Assembly: GCF_025466085.1 (NCBI RefSeq)
Contig: NZ_JANLOD010000002.1
Span: 1 to 64,000, forward strand
Source: Pseudomonas sp. 14P_8.1_Bac3
GTDB lineage: Bacteria > Pseudomonadota > Gammaproteobacteria > Pseudomonadales > Pseudomonadaceae
Reading direction: 5' to 3'
DNA length: 64,000 nt
In this document: piece after piece, positions 55,560 through 64,000 of the stretch
Numbering within the stretch: position 1 is the stretch's first letter
How the letters are laid out: every line of letters starts with the position of its first letter
Position numbers and translations under genes: made by a program
The notes under the pieces: generated by a model
The model's database searches: none
Seen by the model: the letters and a program-made list of their open reading frames with translations, nothing else
Told to the model about the DNA's origin: nothing

Positions 55560-56402
55560 ATGAACGAGCAAATGCGCAATTCCTTCGCTTCAGTGGCGCC
55601 GCCGATCGTCGCGTCGCCCGCCAAGCGGATTCAGGCCCTGACCGGCGACCCGGACTTCATGACGTCCCTGGCCCGTGGCCTCGCGGTGGTGCAAGCGTTC
55701 CAGGAACGCAAACGGCACCTGACCATCGCCCAGATCAGCCATCGCACGGAAATTCCCCGCGCCGCCGTGCGACGTTGCCTGCACACGCTGATCAAACTCG
55801 GCTACGCCACCACCGACGGCCGCACCTATTCGCTGCTGCCCAAAGTGTTGACCCTCGGCCATGCCTATCTGTCCTCGACCCCGCTGGCGGTGTCGGCCCA
55901 GCCGTATCTCGACCGCATGAGCGAGCAACTCCACGAGGCCTGCAACATGGCCACCCTGGAAGGCGAGGACATTTTGTACATCGCTCGCTCGGCGACCACC
56001 CAGCGGCTGATTTCCGTTGACCTGTCCGTGGGCGGGCGCCTCCCGGCGTATTGCACCTCCATGGGCCGCATTCTGCTCGCGGCGCTGGACGATACGTCGC
56101 TGCGTGAATACCTCGACCATGCCGATCTGCAAGCCAAGACCAGTCGAACCTTGCACACCCCCGAAGCGCTGCTCTCCTGCCTGCAGGAAGTGCGGCAACA
56201 AGGCTGGTGCATTGTCGATCAGGAACTGGAGCAGGGCCTGCGTTCAATCGCTGTTCCGGTATACGACGCCTCCGGGCAAGTGGTGGCGGCGCTAAACGTC
56301 AGCACTCACGCCGGCCGGGTCAGCCGCAACGAGCTGGAGCAGCGTTTCCTGCCGGGTCTGTTGGCGGCCAGTCGCAACCTCAGTGCGCAGCTGTTTGCCT
56401 AA
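55560..56402 (+). CDS. pcaR: PcaR, IclR-family regulator of beta-ketoadipate genes
   Basis: A 280-residue regulator. The N-terminal helix-turn-helix (about 40-90, with FMTSLARGLAVVQAFQERKRH) and the C-terminal ligand domain (SMGRILLAALDD and GLRSIAVPVYDASG) match the IclR family. It responds to beta-ketoadipate in related species. ATG 55560 has AGGA about eight bases upstream. It precedes the pca transport and catabolic genes, and PcaR-type boxes are present upstream of pcaR, pcaK and pcaI. Confidence 0.93.
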   Translation: MNEQMRNSFASVAPPIVASPAKRIQALTGDPDFMTSLARGLAVVQAFQERKRHLTIAQISHRTEIPRAAVRRCLHTLIKLGYATTDGRTYSLLPKVLTLGHAYLSSTPLAVSAQPYLDRMSEQLHEACNMATLEGEDILYIARSATTQRLISVDLSVGGRLPAYCTSMGRILLAALDDTSLREYLDHADLQAKTSRTLHTPEALLSCLQEVRQQGWCIVDQELEQGLRSIAVPVYDASGQVVAALNVSTHAGRVSRNELEQRFLPGLLAASRNLSAQLFA

Positions 56403-56405
56403 GCT

Positions 56406-56420
56406 GTTCGATAATCGCCC
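56406..56420. promoter_or_regulatory. PcaR-type box upstream of pcaK
   Basis: GTTCGATAATCGCCC, identical to the second box upstream of pcaR, starts three bases after the pcaR stop codon and 109 bases before the pcaK ATG. It may control pcaK. Confidence 0.7.
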
Positions 56421-56528
56421 AAACTCGTGTCGGATGAATTGACGCACTTTCCCCAAGATCACTAATGTCGCGGCAGCGCCAGCCTGGCTGGCACCTGTCC
56501 GACTGCGTTCTTGCGTGGAATAAAAATA

Positions 56529-57875
56529 ATGAACCAGCCTCAGTCTGTTGTAGGTCACTGCCTTGACGTGCAGTCCTTCATCAATGCTCAACCCATTTCG
56601 CGCTACCAGTGGCGAGTGGTGATCCTGTGTTTCCTGATTGTCTTTCTCGACGGCCTCGACACCGCGGCCATGGGCTTCATCGCGCCCGCGCTGTCCCAGG
56701 ACTGGGGTATCGATCGCGCCAGCCTCGGCCCGGTGATGAGTGCCGCGTTGATCGGCATGGTCTTCGGCGCACTGGGTTCCGGCCCGTTGGCTGACCGCTT
56801 CGGGCGAAAAGTCGTACTGGTGGGCGCCGTACTGCTGTTCGGCGCCTTCAGCCTGGCCTCTGCCTACAGCAGCAGCGTCGACCAATTGCTGGTGCTGCGT
56901 TTCCTCACCGGTCTGGGCCTTGGTGCCGGTATGCCGAACGCCACGACGCTGCTGTCGGAGTACACCCCGGAGCGCAAGAAATCCCTGCTGGTGACCAGCA
57001 TGTTCTGCGGCTTCAACCTCGGCATGGCCGGTGGCGGATTTATTTCCGCCAAGCTGATTCCTGCGTTCGGCTGGCACAGCCTGCTGCTGATCGGCGGGAT
57101 TCTGCCGCTGATCCTCGCGGTCGTGTTACTGCTCTGGTTGCCGGAATCGGCGCGTTACCTGGTGGTGCGCAACCGTGGCACCGACAAAGTGCGCAAGACC
57201 CTGGCACCGATTGCTCCGACCGTGGTCGCCCAGGCCTCCAGCTTCAGCGTGCCGGAACAGAAAACCGTGAAGGCGCGCAACGTCTTCGCGGTGATCTTCT
57301 CCGAGACTTACAGCGCCGGCACCTTGCTGTTGTGGCTCACCTACTTCATGGGCCTGGTGATTGTTTATCTGCTGACCAGTTGGCTGCCGACCCTGATGCG
57401 CGACAGCGGTGCGAGCATGGAGCAGGCAGCGTTCATCGGCGCGCTGTTCCAATTGGGCGGCGTGTTGAGCGCCGTGGGTGTGGGCTGGGCGATGGACCGG
57501 TTCAATCCGCACAAGGTCATCGGCATTTTCTACCTGCTGGCCGGGGTCTTTGCCTACGCGGTGGGGCAGAGCCTGGGCCACATCACAGTGCTGGCAACCC
57601 TGGTGCTGGTCGCCGGCATGTGTGTCAACGGCGCGCAGTCGGCGATGCCTTCGCTGGCGGCACGGTTTTATCCGACCCAGGGCAGGGCGACCGGGGTGTC
57701 GTGGATGCTCGGGATTGGTCGGTTCGGCGCGATTCTGGGGGCGTGGATGGGGGCGACCTTGCTCGGGTTGGGCTGGAATTTTGAACAAGTGCTGACGGCG
57801 TTGGTGATTCCGGCGGCGGTGGCGACCATCGCGGTGGTGATCAAGGGCATGGTCAGTCATGCGGATGCGACCTGA
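56529..57875 (+). CDS. pcaK: 4-hydroxybenzoate/protocatechuate transporter PcaK
   Basis: A 448-residue major facilitator of the aromatic acid:H+ symporter family, with 12 predicted spans. The inter-span loop motif LADRFGRKVVL near 85-95, and the conserved FLDGLDTAAMGFIAPALSQDW near the first span with its Asp residues, match PcaK. Length equals that of P. putida PcaK. It also supports chemotaxis to 4-hydroxybenzoate there. ATG 56529 is chosen as the residue that begins the family's N-terminus. Confidence 0.92.
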   Translation: MNQPQSVVGHCLDVQSFINAQPISRYQWRVVILCFLIVFLDGLDTAAMGFIAPALSQDWGIDRASLGPVMSAALIGMVFGALGSGPLADRFGRKVVLVGAVLLFGAFSLASAYSSSVDQLLVLRFLTGLGLGAGMPNATTLLSEYTPERKKSLLVTSMFCGFNLGMAGGGFISAKLIPAFGWHSLLLIGGILPLILAVVLLLWLPESARYLVVRNRGTDKVRKTLAPIAPTVVAQASSFSVPEQKTVKARNVFAVIFSETYSAGTLLLWLTYFMGLVIVYLLTSWLPTLMRDSGASMEQAAFIGALFQLGGVLSAVGVGWAMDRFNPHKVIGIFYLLAGVFAYAVGQSLGHITVLATLVLVAGMCVNGAQSAMPSLAARFYPTQGRATGVSWMLGIGRFGAILGAWMGATLLGLGWNFEQVLTALVIPAAVATIAVVIKGMVSHADAT

Positions 57876-57937
57876 TGATGCTCACGAAGGCAGGCGGCCC
57901 CGGTGCTAAGACGGGATGAGTAGCAAGACAACAATAT

Positions 57938-57973
57938 GTTCGATAAACGAACACTTAGTCGATTATCGGATTG
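57938..57973. promoter_or_regulatory. PcaR-type boxes upstream of pcaI
   Basis: GTTCGATAAACGAAC at 57938-57952 and an inverted copy containing CGATTATCGGAT at 57960-57971 are spaced about 20 bases apart, 95-130 bases upstream of the pcaI ATG. They differ slightly from the box at pcaR but have the same GTTCGATAA core. Confidence 0.65.
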
Positions 57974-58068
57974 TTTGAGGTTTTCTCCAGGCTTACTCTT
58001 CAGTCATCCGGCGCGCGCATCGCGCCCTTTCATCCACTGTCGGTTCAAACAAAACGGGAGCCTGCCCC

Positions 58069-58926
58069 ATGGCTGAAATCCTTTCGCTGCACGACGCGGT
58101 GAAGCAATTCGTCAACGACGGCGATACCGTCGCGCTCGAAGGCTTCACCCACCTGATCCCTACGGCGGCGGGTCATGAAATCATTCGTCAGGGCAAGAAA
58201 GATCTGACGCTGGTACGGATGACGCCTGACCTGATCTACGACCAGTTGATCGGTGCCGGTTGTGCTCGCAAGCTGATTTTCTCCTGGGGCGGCAACCCGG
58301 GTGTCGGGTCGCTGCACCGTCTGCGTGACGCGGTCGAGAAGCAATGGCCGCACGCACTGGAAATCGAAGAACACAGCCACGCCGACCTGGCCAACGCCTA
58401 CGTCGCGGGCGCCTCCGGCCTGCCGTTCGCGGTGCTGCGCGCCTACGCCGGTTCCGACCTGCCGAAGGTCAACCCGCTGATCAAGACCGTCACCTGCCCG
58501 TTCACGGGCGAAGTGCTCGCCGCCGTGCCGTCGGTGCGCCCGGACATCACCGTGATTCACGCGCAGAAAGCCGACCGTAAAGGCAACGTGCTGCTCTGGG
58601 GCATTCTCGGTGTTCAAAAAGAAGCCGCGCTGGCTGCCAAGCGTTGCATCGTCACCGTCGAAGAAATCGTCGACGACCTCAATGCGCCGATGAATTCCTG
58701 CGTGCTGCCGACCTGGGCCCTGAGCGCGGTCTGCCACGTCCCTGGCGGTGCGCATCCTTCCTACGCCCACGGTTACAACGAACGCGACAACCGTTTCTAC
58801 CAGGCCTGGGACCCGATTGCCCGCGACCGTGACACCTTCACCGCGTGGATCAACGAGTACATCCACGGCTGCGCTGACTTCAGCGAGTTCCAGGCCAAGC
58901 TGGCCGCTGCTACGGAGGCGAAGTAA
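58069..58926 (+). CDS. pcaI: 3-oxoadipate CoA-transferase subunit A
   Basis: A 285-residue subunit of the enzyme that transfers CoA from succinyl-CoA to beta-ketoadipate. It has the family I CoA-transferase alpha-subunit pattern, VNDGDTVALEGFTHLIPTAAGHEI near 15-38, without the catalytic Glu, which is in PcaJ. The last base overlaps the pcaJ ATG. Length is as expected. Confidence 0.94.
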   Translation: MAEILSLHDAVKQFVNDGDTVALEGFTHLIPTAAGHEIIRQGKKDLTLVRMTPDLIYDQLIGAGCARKLIFSWGGNPGVGSLHRLRDAVEKQWPHALEIEEHSHADLANAYVAGASGLPFAVLRAYAGSDLPKVNPLIKTVTCPFTGEVLAAVPSVRPDITVIHAQKADRKGNVLLWGILGVQKEAALAAKRCIVTVEEIVDDLNAPMNSCVLPTWALSAVCHVPGGAHPSYAHGYNERDNRFYQAWDPIARDRDTFTAWINEYIHGCADFSEFQAKLAAATEAK

Positions 58927-59705
58927 TGACTTACACTACCAATGAAATGATGACCGTCGCCGCCGCCCGGCGTTTGAAGAACGGTTCCGTCTGCTTCGTC
59001 GGCATCGGCTTGCCGTCGAAAGCCGCCAACCTCGCACGCCTGACGTCCTCGCCGGACGTGGTGTTGATCTACGAATCGGGCCCGATTGGCGCCAAGCCCA
59101 GCGTATTGCCACTGTCGATCGGTGATGGGGAGCTGGCGGAAACCGCCGATACTGTCGTCCCGACCGGTGAGATTTTTCGCTACTGGCTGCAGGGCGGGCG
59201 CATTGACGTCGGTTTTCTCGGCGCCGCGCAGGTCGACCGCTTCGGCAACATCAACACCACCGTGGTCGGTGATTACCACGCACCGAAAGTGCGTCTGCCG
59301 GGTGCCGGTGGCGCGCCGGAAATCGCCGGTTCCGCCAAAAGCGTTTTGATCATCCTCAAACAGTCGGCCCGTTCGTTCGTCGACAAGCTCGACTTCATCA
59401 CCTCGGTCGGCCATGGCGAGGGCGGCGATTCGCGCAAGCGGCTGGGGCTGCCGGGCGCTGGTCCGGTGGGCATCATCACCGACCTGTGCATCATGGAACC
59501 GGAAGCGGGCAGCCATGAATTCGTGGTCACCGCGCTGCACCCGGGTGTCACCCGTGAGCAAGTGGTCGCCGCCACCGGTTGGGCGATTCGTTTCGCCGAC
59601 ACCGTTGAAGAGACCGCCGAGCCAACCGAAGTCGAACTTAAGGCGCTCCGCGATCTGGAAGCCCGCACCGCCGCCGCCCACGGCCAAGCCCCCGGAGAAG
59701 CGTGA
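58926..59705 (+). CDS. pcaJ: 3-oxoadipate CoA-transferase subunit B
   Basis: A 259-residue partner of PcaI. The catalytic Glu is in [11 protein letters not shown] near residues 43-53, and [25 protein letters not shown] near 123-147 is a conserved beta-subunit block. Its TGA overlaps the pcaF ATG (TGATG). Confidence 0.94.
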   Translation: MTYTTNEMMTVAAARRLKNGSVCFVGIGLPSKAANLARLTSSPDVVLIYESGPIGAKPSVLPLSIGDGELAETADTVVPTGEIFRYWLQGGRIDVGFLGAAQVDRFGNINTTVVGDYHAPKVRLPGAGGAPEIAGSAKSVLIILKQSARSFVDKLDFITSVGHGEGGDSRKRLGLPGAGPVGIITDLCIMEPEAGSHEFVVTALHPGVTREQVVAATGWAIRFADTVEETAEPTEVELKALRDLEARTAAAHGQAPGEA

Positions 59706-60907
59706 TGCGTGACGTTTATATCTGCGACGCCATTCGCACCCCCATCGGCCGTTTCGGCGGTGGCCTGTCGGCGGTTCGCGCCGACGATTTGGCCGCCGTG
59801 CCGATCAAGGCACTGATGGAACGCAACCCGTCGGTCGACTGGACCGCGGTGGACGAGGTGTTCCTCGGCTGCGCCAACCAGGCTGGCGAGGACAACCGTA
59901 ACGTGGCGCGCATGGCCTTGCTGCTGGCGGGCCTGCCGGAAAGCATTCCCGGCGTGACCCTCAATCGTCTCTGCGCTTCGGGCATGGATGCCGTCGGCAC
60001 CGCATTCCGGGCCATCGCCAGCGGCGAAATGGAGCTGGCGATTGCCGGTGGCGTCGAGTCGATGTCGCGCGCGCCGTTCGTGATGGGCAAGGCCGACGCG
60101 GCGTTCTCGCGCAACATGAAGCTGGAAGACACCACCATCGGCTGGCGTTTCATCAACCCGTTGATGAAAGCCCAGTACGGCGTCGATGCGATGCCGCAAA
60201 CCGCTGACAACGTGGCGGACGATTACCACGTGTCCCGCGAGGATCAGGACGCGTTCGCCCTGCGCAGCCAACAGCGCACGGCCGCCGCGCAAGCCGCAGG
60301 ATTTTTCGCTGAAGAAATCGTCGAAGTGCGAATTGCCCACAAGAAAGGGGAAACCGTCGTCAGCCAGGACGAACATCCACGCCGTGACACCACGCTGGAG
60401 ACCCTGGCCAAACTGAAGCCGGTCAACGGCCCGGACAAAACCGTCACAGCCGGCAACGCTTCGGGCGTGAACGATGGTGCGGCGGCGCTGATTCTGGCTT
60501 CCGCCGACGCGGTGAAAAAACACGGCCTGACCGCCCGCGCAAAAGTGCTGGGCATGGCGAGTGCCGGGGTCGCGCCACGCGTGATGGGCATCGGCCCGGT
60601 GCCAGCGGTGCGCAAACTGACTGAACGCCTGGGCCTGGCCGTCAGCGAATTCGACGTGATCGAACTCAACGAAGCCTTTGCCAGCCAGGGTCTGGCGGTG
60701 TTGCGTGAACTGGGACTGGCGGATGACGCCGCTCAGGTCAACCCGAACGGTGGCGCCATTGCCTTGGGCCATCCGCTGGGCATGAGCGGTGCGCGTCTGG
60801 TACTGACCGCTCTGCATCAGCTGGAAAAGACCGGTGGCAAAAGAGGTCTGGCGACCATGTGCGTCGGCGTCGGTCAGGGCCTGGCCCTGGCGATCGAACG
60901 CGTCTGA
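59705..60907 (+). CDS. pcaF: Beta-ketoadipyl-CoA thiolase
   Basis: A 400-residue thiolase that splits beta-ketoadipyl-CoA into succinyl-CoA and acetyl-CoA. The catalytic Cys90 is in [13 protein letters not shown], His356 in [10 protein letters not shown] and Cys386 in [12 protein letters not shown] 59705 overlaps the pcaJ stop; the GTG three bases earlier would extend it by one codon. Full length for PcaF. Confidence 0.95.
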   Translation: MRDVYICDAIRTPIGRFGGGLSAVRADDLAAVPIKALMERNPSVDWTAVDEVFLGCANQAGEDNRNVARMALLLAGLPESIPGVTLNRLCASGMDAVGTAFRAIASGEMELAIAGGVESMSRAPFVMGKADAAFSRNMKLEDTTIGWRFINPLMKAQYGVDAMPQTADNVADDYHVSREDQDAFALRSQQRTAAAQAAGFFAEEIVEVRIAHKKGETVVSQDEHPRRDTTLETLAKLKPVNGPDKTVTAGNASGVNDGAAALILASADAVKKHGLTARAKVLGMASAGVAPRVMGIGPVPAVRKLTERLGLAVSEFDVIELNEAFASQGLAVLRELGLADDAAQVNPNGGAIALGHPLGMSGARLVLTALHQLEKTGGKRGLATMCVGVGQGLALAIERV

Positions 60908-60943
60908 CCCTCGGTCGTGATGATAAGAACAGAGGAAAGCGAA

Positions 60944-61648
60944 ATGACTGACAAGCCTGGTTACCGTCGCCCGCAGCAAGGCACCCAGCCGGAGTACCTG
61001 CACCCGACGTATCAATCCACCAACCGGCGCGCGCCGTCCAAGCCGTTGGTGTTTCTGCCCCATTCGCTGTCGGAAATTACCGGGCCGACGGTGGGAGCCG
61101 AGCGCGTCAGCGAGAAGGACAACGACCTGACCGCCCAGCACAAAGGCGAGCCACAGGGCGAACGCATCATCATTCACGGCCGCGTGCTGGATGAAAACGG
61201 TTTGCCGGTGCCAGGCATTCTGGTGGAGATCTGGCAGGCCAACGCCGCCGGCCGTTACAACCACCCCCGCGACCTGCATGATGCGCCGCTGGACCCGAAC
61301 TTCACCGGCACCGGCCGCACCGTGACCGATGCCGATGGCTGGTATCAGTTCCAGACCATCAAGCCCGGCGCGTATCCGTGGGGCAACCACCACAACGCGT
61401 GGCGCCCGGCGCACATCCATTTCTCGCTGTTCGGACCGAGCATTCTCACGCGGCTGGTCACGCAAATGTATTTCCCGGGCGACCCGTTGCTGGCGTACGA
61501 CCCGATCTACAACTGCGTACCCGACACCCGTGCGAAAGAGCGCCTGATCGCCAGTTTCGACCTGGAAAAAACCATTCCTTCCTACGCCCTCGGTTATCGC
61601 TGGGACATCGTCTTGCGCGGCCGCGATGCCACGCCGATGGAGAAATAA
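60944..61648 (+). CDS. pcaH: Protocatechuate 3,4-dioxygenase beta subunit
   Basis: A 234-residue iron-containing subunit of the enzyme that opens the ring of protocatechuate. The four iron ligands can be placed: Tyr105 in GRYNHP, Tyr144 in GAYPWGN, and His157 and His159 in RPAHIHF. ATG 60944 with AGAGGAAAG upstream begins MTDKPGYRR, as in known PcaH. It sits 36 bases after pcaF and a base or so from pcaG, in one transcript. Confidence 0.94.
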   Translation: MTDKPGYRRPQQGTQPEYLHPTYQSTNRRAPSKPLVFLPHSLSEITGPTVGAERVSEKDNDLTAQHKGEPQGERIIIHGRVLDENGLPVPGILVEIWQANAAGRYNHPRDLHDAPLDPNFTGTGRTVTDADGWYQFQTIKPGAYPWGNHHNAWRPAHIHFSLFGPSILTRLVTQMYFPGDPLLAYDPIYNCVPDTRAKERLIASFDLEKTIPSYALGYRWDIVLRGRDATPMEK

Positions 61649-61649
61649 G

Positions 61650-62216
61650 ATGACGCTGACTGCGACCACGTCCCACACCGTCGGGCCGTACTACCACATC
61701 GGCCTGACCTGGCTGAACCGCGAAAACCTCACCGTCGAACAAACCCTCGGCGAGCGCGTGGCAATCACCGGGCAAGTTGTCGATGGCAACGGCGACGTGG
61801 TCAACGACGCCATGCTGGAAGTCTGGCAGGCCAACGCCGCCGGCAAGTACGACCATCCCGAGGACGATCAGGACAAACCCCTGGACCCGAACTTCGAAGG
61901 TTTTGGCCGGATACCGGTGGACGCCGAAGGGCGCTTCCGCTTCACCACGATCAAGCCGGGCACGGTCGAAGGGCTGAAAGGCACGACCCAGGCCCCGCAC
62001 TTGGTGGTGCTGGTGTTTGCCCGCGGTTTGGTGAAACACCTGCTGACGCGCATCTACTTTGATGGCGAGCCGGCGAATGTGTCGGACCCGCTGCTGGAAT
62101 GCGTACCGGCCGAACGCCGTGGCACGTTGCTGGCGAAGCAGGATGCGAGCGGTGTTTATCAGTGGAATGTGATTCTGCAGGGCACTGACGCCGAGACGGT
62201 GTTCTTCGATTATTGA
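61650..62216 (+). CDS. pcaG: Protocatechuate 3,4-dioxygenase alpha subunit
   Basis: A 188-residue structural partner of PcaH, with the same fold and no intact iron site. The N-terminus TATTSHTVGPYYHIGLTW is the typical PcaG start, and VEGLKGTTQAPHLVVLVFARGLV covers the region of the PcaH histidines. ATG 61650 is one base after the pcaH stop codon. Confidence 0.93.
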   Translation: MTLTATTSHTVGPYYHIGLTWLNRENLTVEQTLGERVAITGQVVDGNGDVVNDAMLEVWQANAAGKYDHPEDDQDKPLDPNFEGFGRIPVDAEGRFRFTTIKPGTVEGLKGTTQAPHLVVLVFARGLVKHLLTRIYFDGEPANVSDPLLECVPAERRGTLLAKQDASGVYQWNVILQGTDAETVFFDY

Positions 62217-62234
62217 TCGAGCACTTCGCTTCCC

Positions 62235-62325
62235 CTGTAGGAGCGAGCTTGCTCGCGATGGCGTCCGTCAACCTATAACCAGGTCGCCTGGCACACCGCT
62301 ATCGCGAGCAAGCTCGCTCCTACAG
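62235..62325. repeat. REPIN (GTAGGAGCGAGC variant)
   Basis: Inverted pair of CTGTAGGAGCGAGCTTGCTC and its complement with about 40 bases between, lying between pcaG and pcaT inside the pca cluster. Confidence 0.92.
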
Positions 62326-62410
62326 AGATGTTCGTCGCTTGGCTATCTGTGGAACGGGACTATTGCAAAGTATGTCTAGACTGTCACTGGTCCCCAAAGA
62401 GTGAAAAACA

Positions 62411-63715
62411 ATGACAACCCCCACCGCTACTCCCTCGCACTACACCGGCGAAGAGCGCAGCAAGCGCATCTTCGCGATTGTCGGTGCCTCGTCCGGCAAC
62501 CTCGTTGAGTGGTTCGACTTTTACGTCTACGCCTTTTGCGCGATTTATTTTGCACCGGCTTTTTTTCCGTCCGATAACCCGACTGTGCAGTTGGTGAATA
62601 CGGCGGGCGTGTTCGCCGCGGGCTTCCTGATGCGGCCGATTGGCGGCTGGATTTTTGGCCGTGTCGCGGACAAGCACGGGCGCAAGAATTCGATGCTGAT
62701 TTCGATTCTGATGATGTGCTTCGGCTCATTGCTCATCGCTTGCCTGCCGACGTACAAGGACATCGGTGTCTGGGCGCCGATTCTGCTGCTGTTCGCGCGC
62801 TTGCTTCAGGGCTTGTCCGTGGGCGGTGAGTACGGGACCACCGCGACTTATATGAGCGAAGTCGCGCTCAAGGGCCAGCGCGGTTTCTTCGCCTCGTTCC
62901 AGTACGTCACGCTGATTGGCGGGCAACTGCTGGCGGTGTCGCTGGTGGTGATCCTGCAACAATTCCTCACCGAAGATGACCTGCGTGCCTACGGCTGGCG
63001 GATCCCGTTCGTGGTCGGCGCCGTGGCCGCGTTGATCTCGCTGTTCCTGCGTCGTTCCTTGAAGGAAACCACCAGCAAGGAAATGCGCGAAAACAAGGAC
63101 GCCGGCAGCATCAGCGCGTTGTTCCGCGATCACAAAGCCGCGTTCATCACCGTGCTCGGCTACACCGCCGGCGGTTCGCTGATTTTCTATACCTTTACTA
63201 CCTACATGCAGAAGTACCTGGTGAACACCGCCGGCATGCCGGCCAAGACCGCCAGTTACATCATGACCGGCGCGCTGTTCCTGTACATGTGCATGCAACC
63301 GCTGTTCGGCATGCTGGCCGACAAGATCGGCCGGCGTAACTCGATGCTCTGGTTCGGCGCCCTCGGGACGCTGTTCACCGTGCCGATTCTGTTAAGCCTG
63401 AAAAGCGTCGGCAGCCCGTTTGTGGCGTTTGTGCTGATCACCGTGGCGCTGGCGATCGTCAGTTTCTACACCTCGATCAGCGGCTTGGTGAAGGCCGAAA
63501 TGTTTCCGCCGGAAGTGCGTGCCCTGGGTGTTGGTCTGGCCTACGCGGTGGCGAATGCGATCTTCGGTGGCTCGGCGGAATACGTCGCGCTGAGCCTGAA
63601 AGCGGTCGGCATGGAAAACTCCTTCTACTGGTACGTTACGGTGATGATGGCGGTAGCGTTTCTGTTCAGCTTGCGTCTGCCGAAGCAGGCCAAATACTTG
63701 CACCACGACCTTTGA
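62411..63715 (+). CDS. pcaT: PcaT, MFS dicarboxylate (beta-ketoadipate) transporter
   Basis: A 434-residue transporter of the metabolite:H+ symporter group, with 12 predicted spans. [20 protein letters not shown] near the N-terminus and [12 protein letters not shown] between spans 2 and 3 are typical of the KgtP/ShiA group to which PcaT belongs. It is expected to bring in beta-ketoadipate or a related dicarboxylate. Start ATG 62411 follows a REPIN and a 195-base gap from pcaG. Confidence 0.9.
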   Translation: MTTPTATPSHYTGEERSKRIFAIVGASSGNLVEWFDFYVYAFCAIYFAPAFFPSDNPTVQLVNTAGVFAAGFLMRPIGGWIFGRVADKHGRKNSMLISILMMCFGSLLIACLPTYKDIGVWAPILLLFARLLQGLSVGGEYGTTATYMSEVALKGQRGFFASFQYVTLIGGQLLAVSLVVILQQFLTEDDLRAYGWRIPFVVGAVAALISLFLRRSLKETTSKEMRENKDAGSISALFRDHKAAFITVLGYTAGGSLIFYTFTTYMQKYLVNTAGMPAKTASYIMTGALFLYMCMQPLFGMLADKIGRRNSMLWFGALGTLFTVPILLSLKSVGSPFVAFVLITVALAIVSFYTSISGLVKAEMFPPEVRALGVGLAYAVANAIFGGSAEYVALSLKAVGMENSFYWYVTVMMAVAFLFSLRLPKQAKYLHHDL

Positions 63716-63724
63716 TCTCTCTGC

Positions 63725-63743
63725 GTGGGCCGCACCGGCCCAC
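63725..63743 (+). other. Hairpin between pcaT and pcaB
   Basis: GTGGGCCG, loop CAC, CGGCCCAC is a perfect 8-bp stem 10 bases after the pcaT stop, with no following T run. It may stabilise the upstream message or tune expression of pcaB. Confidence 0.55.
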
Positions 63744-63760
63744 GCCTTCAAGGACTGTCT

Positions 63761-64000
63761 ATGAACCAGCGACCGGGCAATCAGTTGTTCGATGCCTATT
63801 TCACTGCGCGTGATATGCGTGAGGTGTTCTGCGATCAGGGCCGGGTCCAGGCCATGCTCGATTTCGAAGCAGCGCTGGCACGGGCCGAAGCGCAGGTCGG
63901 GTTGATTCCGTCGGCGGCGGTGGCGCCGATCGAAGCGGCGTGCCGCGCCGGGCATTACGATTTCGCCGCCCTTGGCGACGCGATCGCCACGGCCGGTAAT
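63761..64000 (+). CDS. pcaB: 3-carboxy-cis,cis-muconate cycloisomerase, N-terminal part
   Basis: The first 80 residues only; the gene runs off the right edge. The start MNQRPGNQLFDAYFTARDMREV and the DFEAALARAEAQVGLIP stretch match the fumarase/aspartase-superfamily PcaB N-terminus. It follows pcaT and should be followed by pcaD and pcaC outside the window. AGGA lies ten bases upstream of the ATG. Confidence 0.9.
   Translation, partial: MNQRPGNQLFDAYFTARDMREVFCDQGRVQAMLDFEAALARAEAQVGLIPSAAVAPIEAACRAGHYDFAALGDAIATAGN

Noticed and set aside
59273..61678. An 801-codon open frame opposite pcaJ-pcaF-pcaH
   Set aside because: The plus-strand genes have catalytic residues in the right places; the antisense product is rich in His, Arg and Gly with no family pattern.
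1..64000. CRISPR array, prophage or transposase genes
   Set aside because: No regularly spaced short repeats, phage structural genes, integrases or transposases are visible. The only repeated short sequences are REP elements and box-type regulatory sites.

Overview
This is a G+C-rich chromosomal segment from a Pseudomonas of the P. fluorescens/P. putida type. The assignment rests on several blocks known from that genus: aotJQMOP arginine/ornithine import, a QuiP-like acylase beside a YfcG-like glutathione transferase, a run of OmpA-like lipoproteins leading to dinG and pdxH, braCDEFG branched-chain amino-acid import, rapA, and a pca beta-ketoadipate cluster with PcaR-type boxes. REP/REPIN elements of the Pseudomonas type (core GGGAGCGGGCTTGCTCGCG) sit in at least a dozen intergenic gaps. 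I see no prophage, insertion sequence, integron, CRISPR array, tRNA or rRNA.

Layout. 1-4.3 kb: aot operon (minus strand). 4.4-7.2 kb: ATP-dependent DNA ligase plus metallo-beta-lactamase exonuclease, a repair pair. 7.3-13.2 kb: penicillin-acylase-family lipoprotein, glutathione transferase, isochorismatase-like hydrolase, SEC-C/YchJ proteins, a LEA-like lipoprotein and a small methyltransferase-like protein. 13.3-25.6 kb: cell-envelope genes (tandem OmpA paralogues, collagen-like secreted protein, agarase-like glycoside hydrolase, a third OmpA lipoprotein, a glycine-zipper lipoprotein) interspersed with dinG, a serine hydrolase and pdxH. 25.9-32.6 kb: nhaA, a PLP enzyme, an FAD dehydrogenase, a lipoprotein, and a divergent SDR/LysR pair. 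32.8-37.8 kb: bra operon. 38.1-44.2 kb: DUF2288 protein, a large tubulin/FtsZ-like protein, a hydroxyisobutyrate-dehydrogenase-like enzyme, and a MHYT-GGDEF-EAL membrane protein. 44.5-52.1 kb: MFS transporter, rapA, a class V aminotransferase/RidA pair and a LysR regulator. 52.2-54.9 kb: two very small genes, a PiT phosphate transporter and a small hypothetical. 55.5-64 kb: pcaR, pcaK, pcaIJF, pcaHG, pcaT and the start of pcaB.

How the parts work together. The two amino-acid importers are both built as binding-protein gene, intercistronic terminator, then membrane and ATPase genes, which should give an excess of the periplasmic component. The pca block carries uptake (PcaK, PcaT), ring cleavage of protocatechuate (PcaHG), the next step (PcaB) and the last two steps to succinyl-CoA plus acetyl-CoA (PcaIJ, PcaF), with its regulator and matching operator-like boxes. 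The most unusual items are the stand-alone tubulin-like GTPase at 38757-40958, matching hairpins that would mask the Shine-Dalgarno of two tandem OmpA genes, a 17-base poly-C run at the left edge, and two small genes at 52260-52692.
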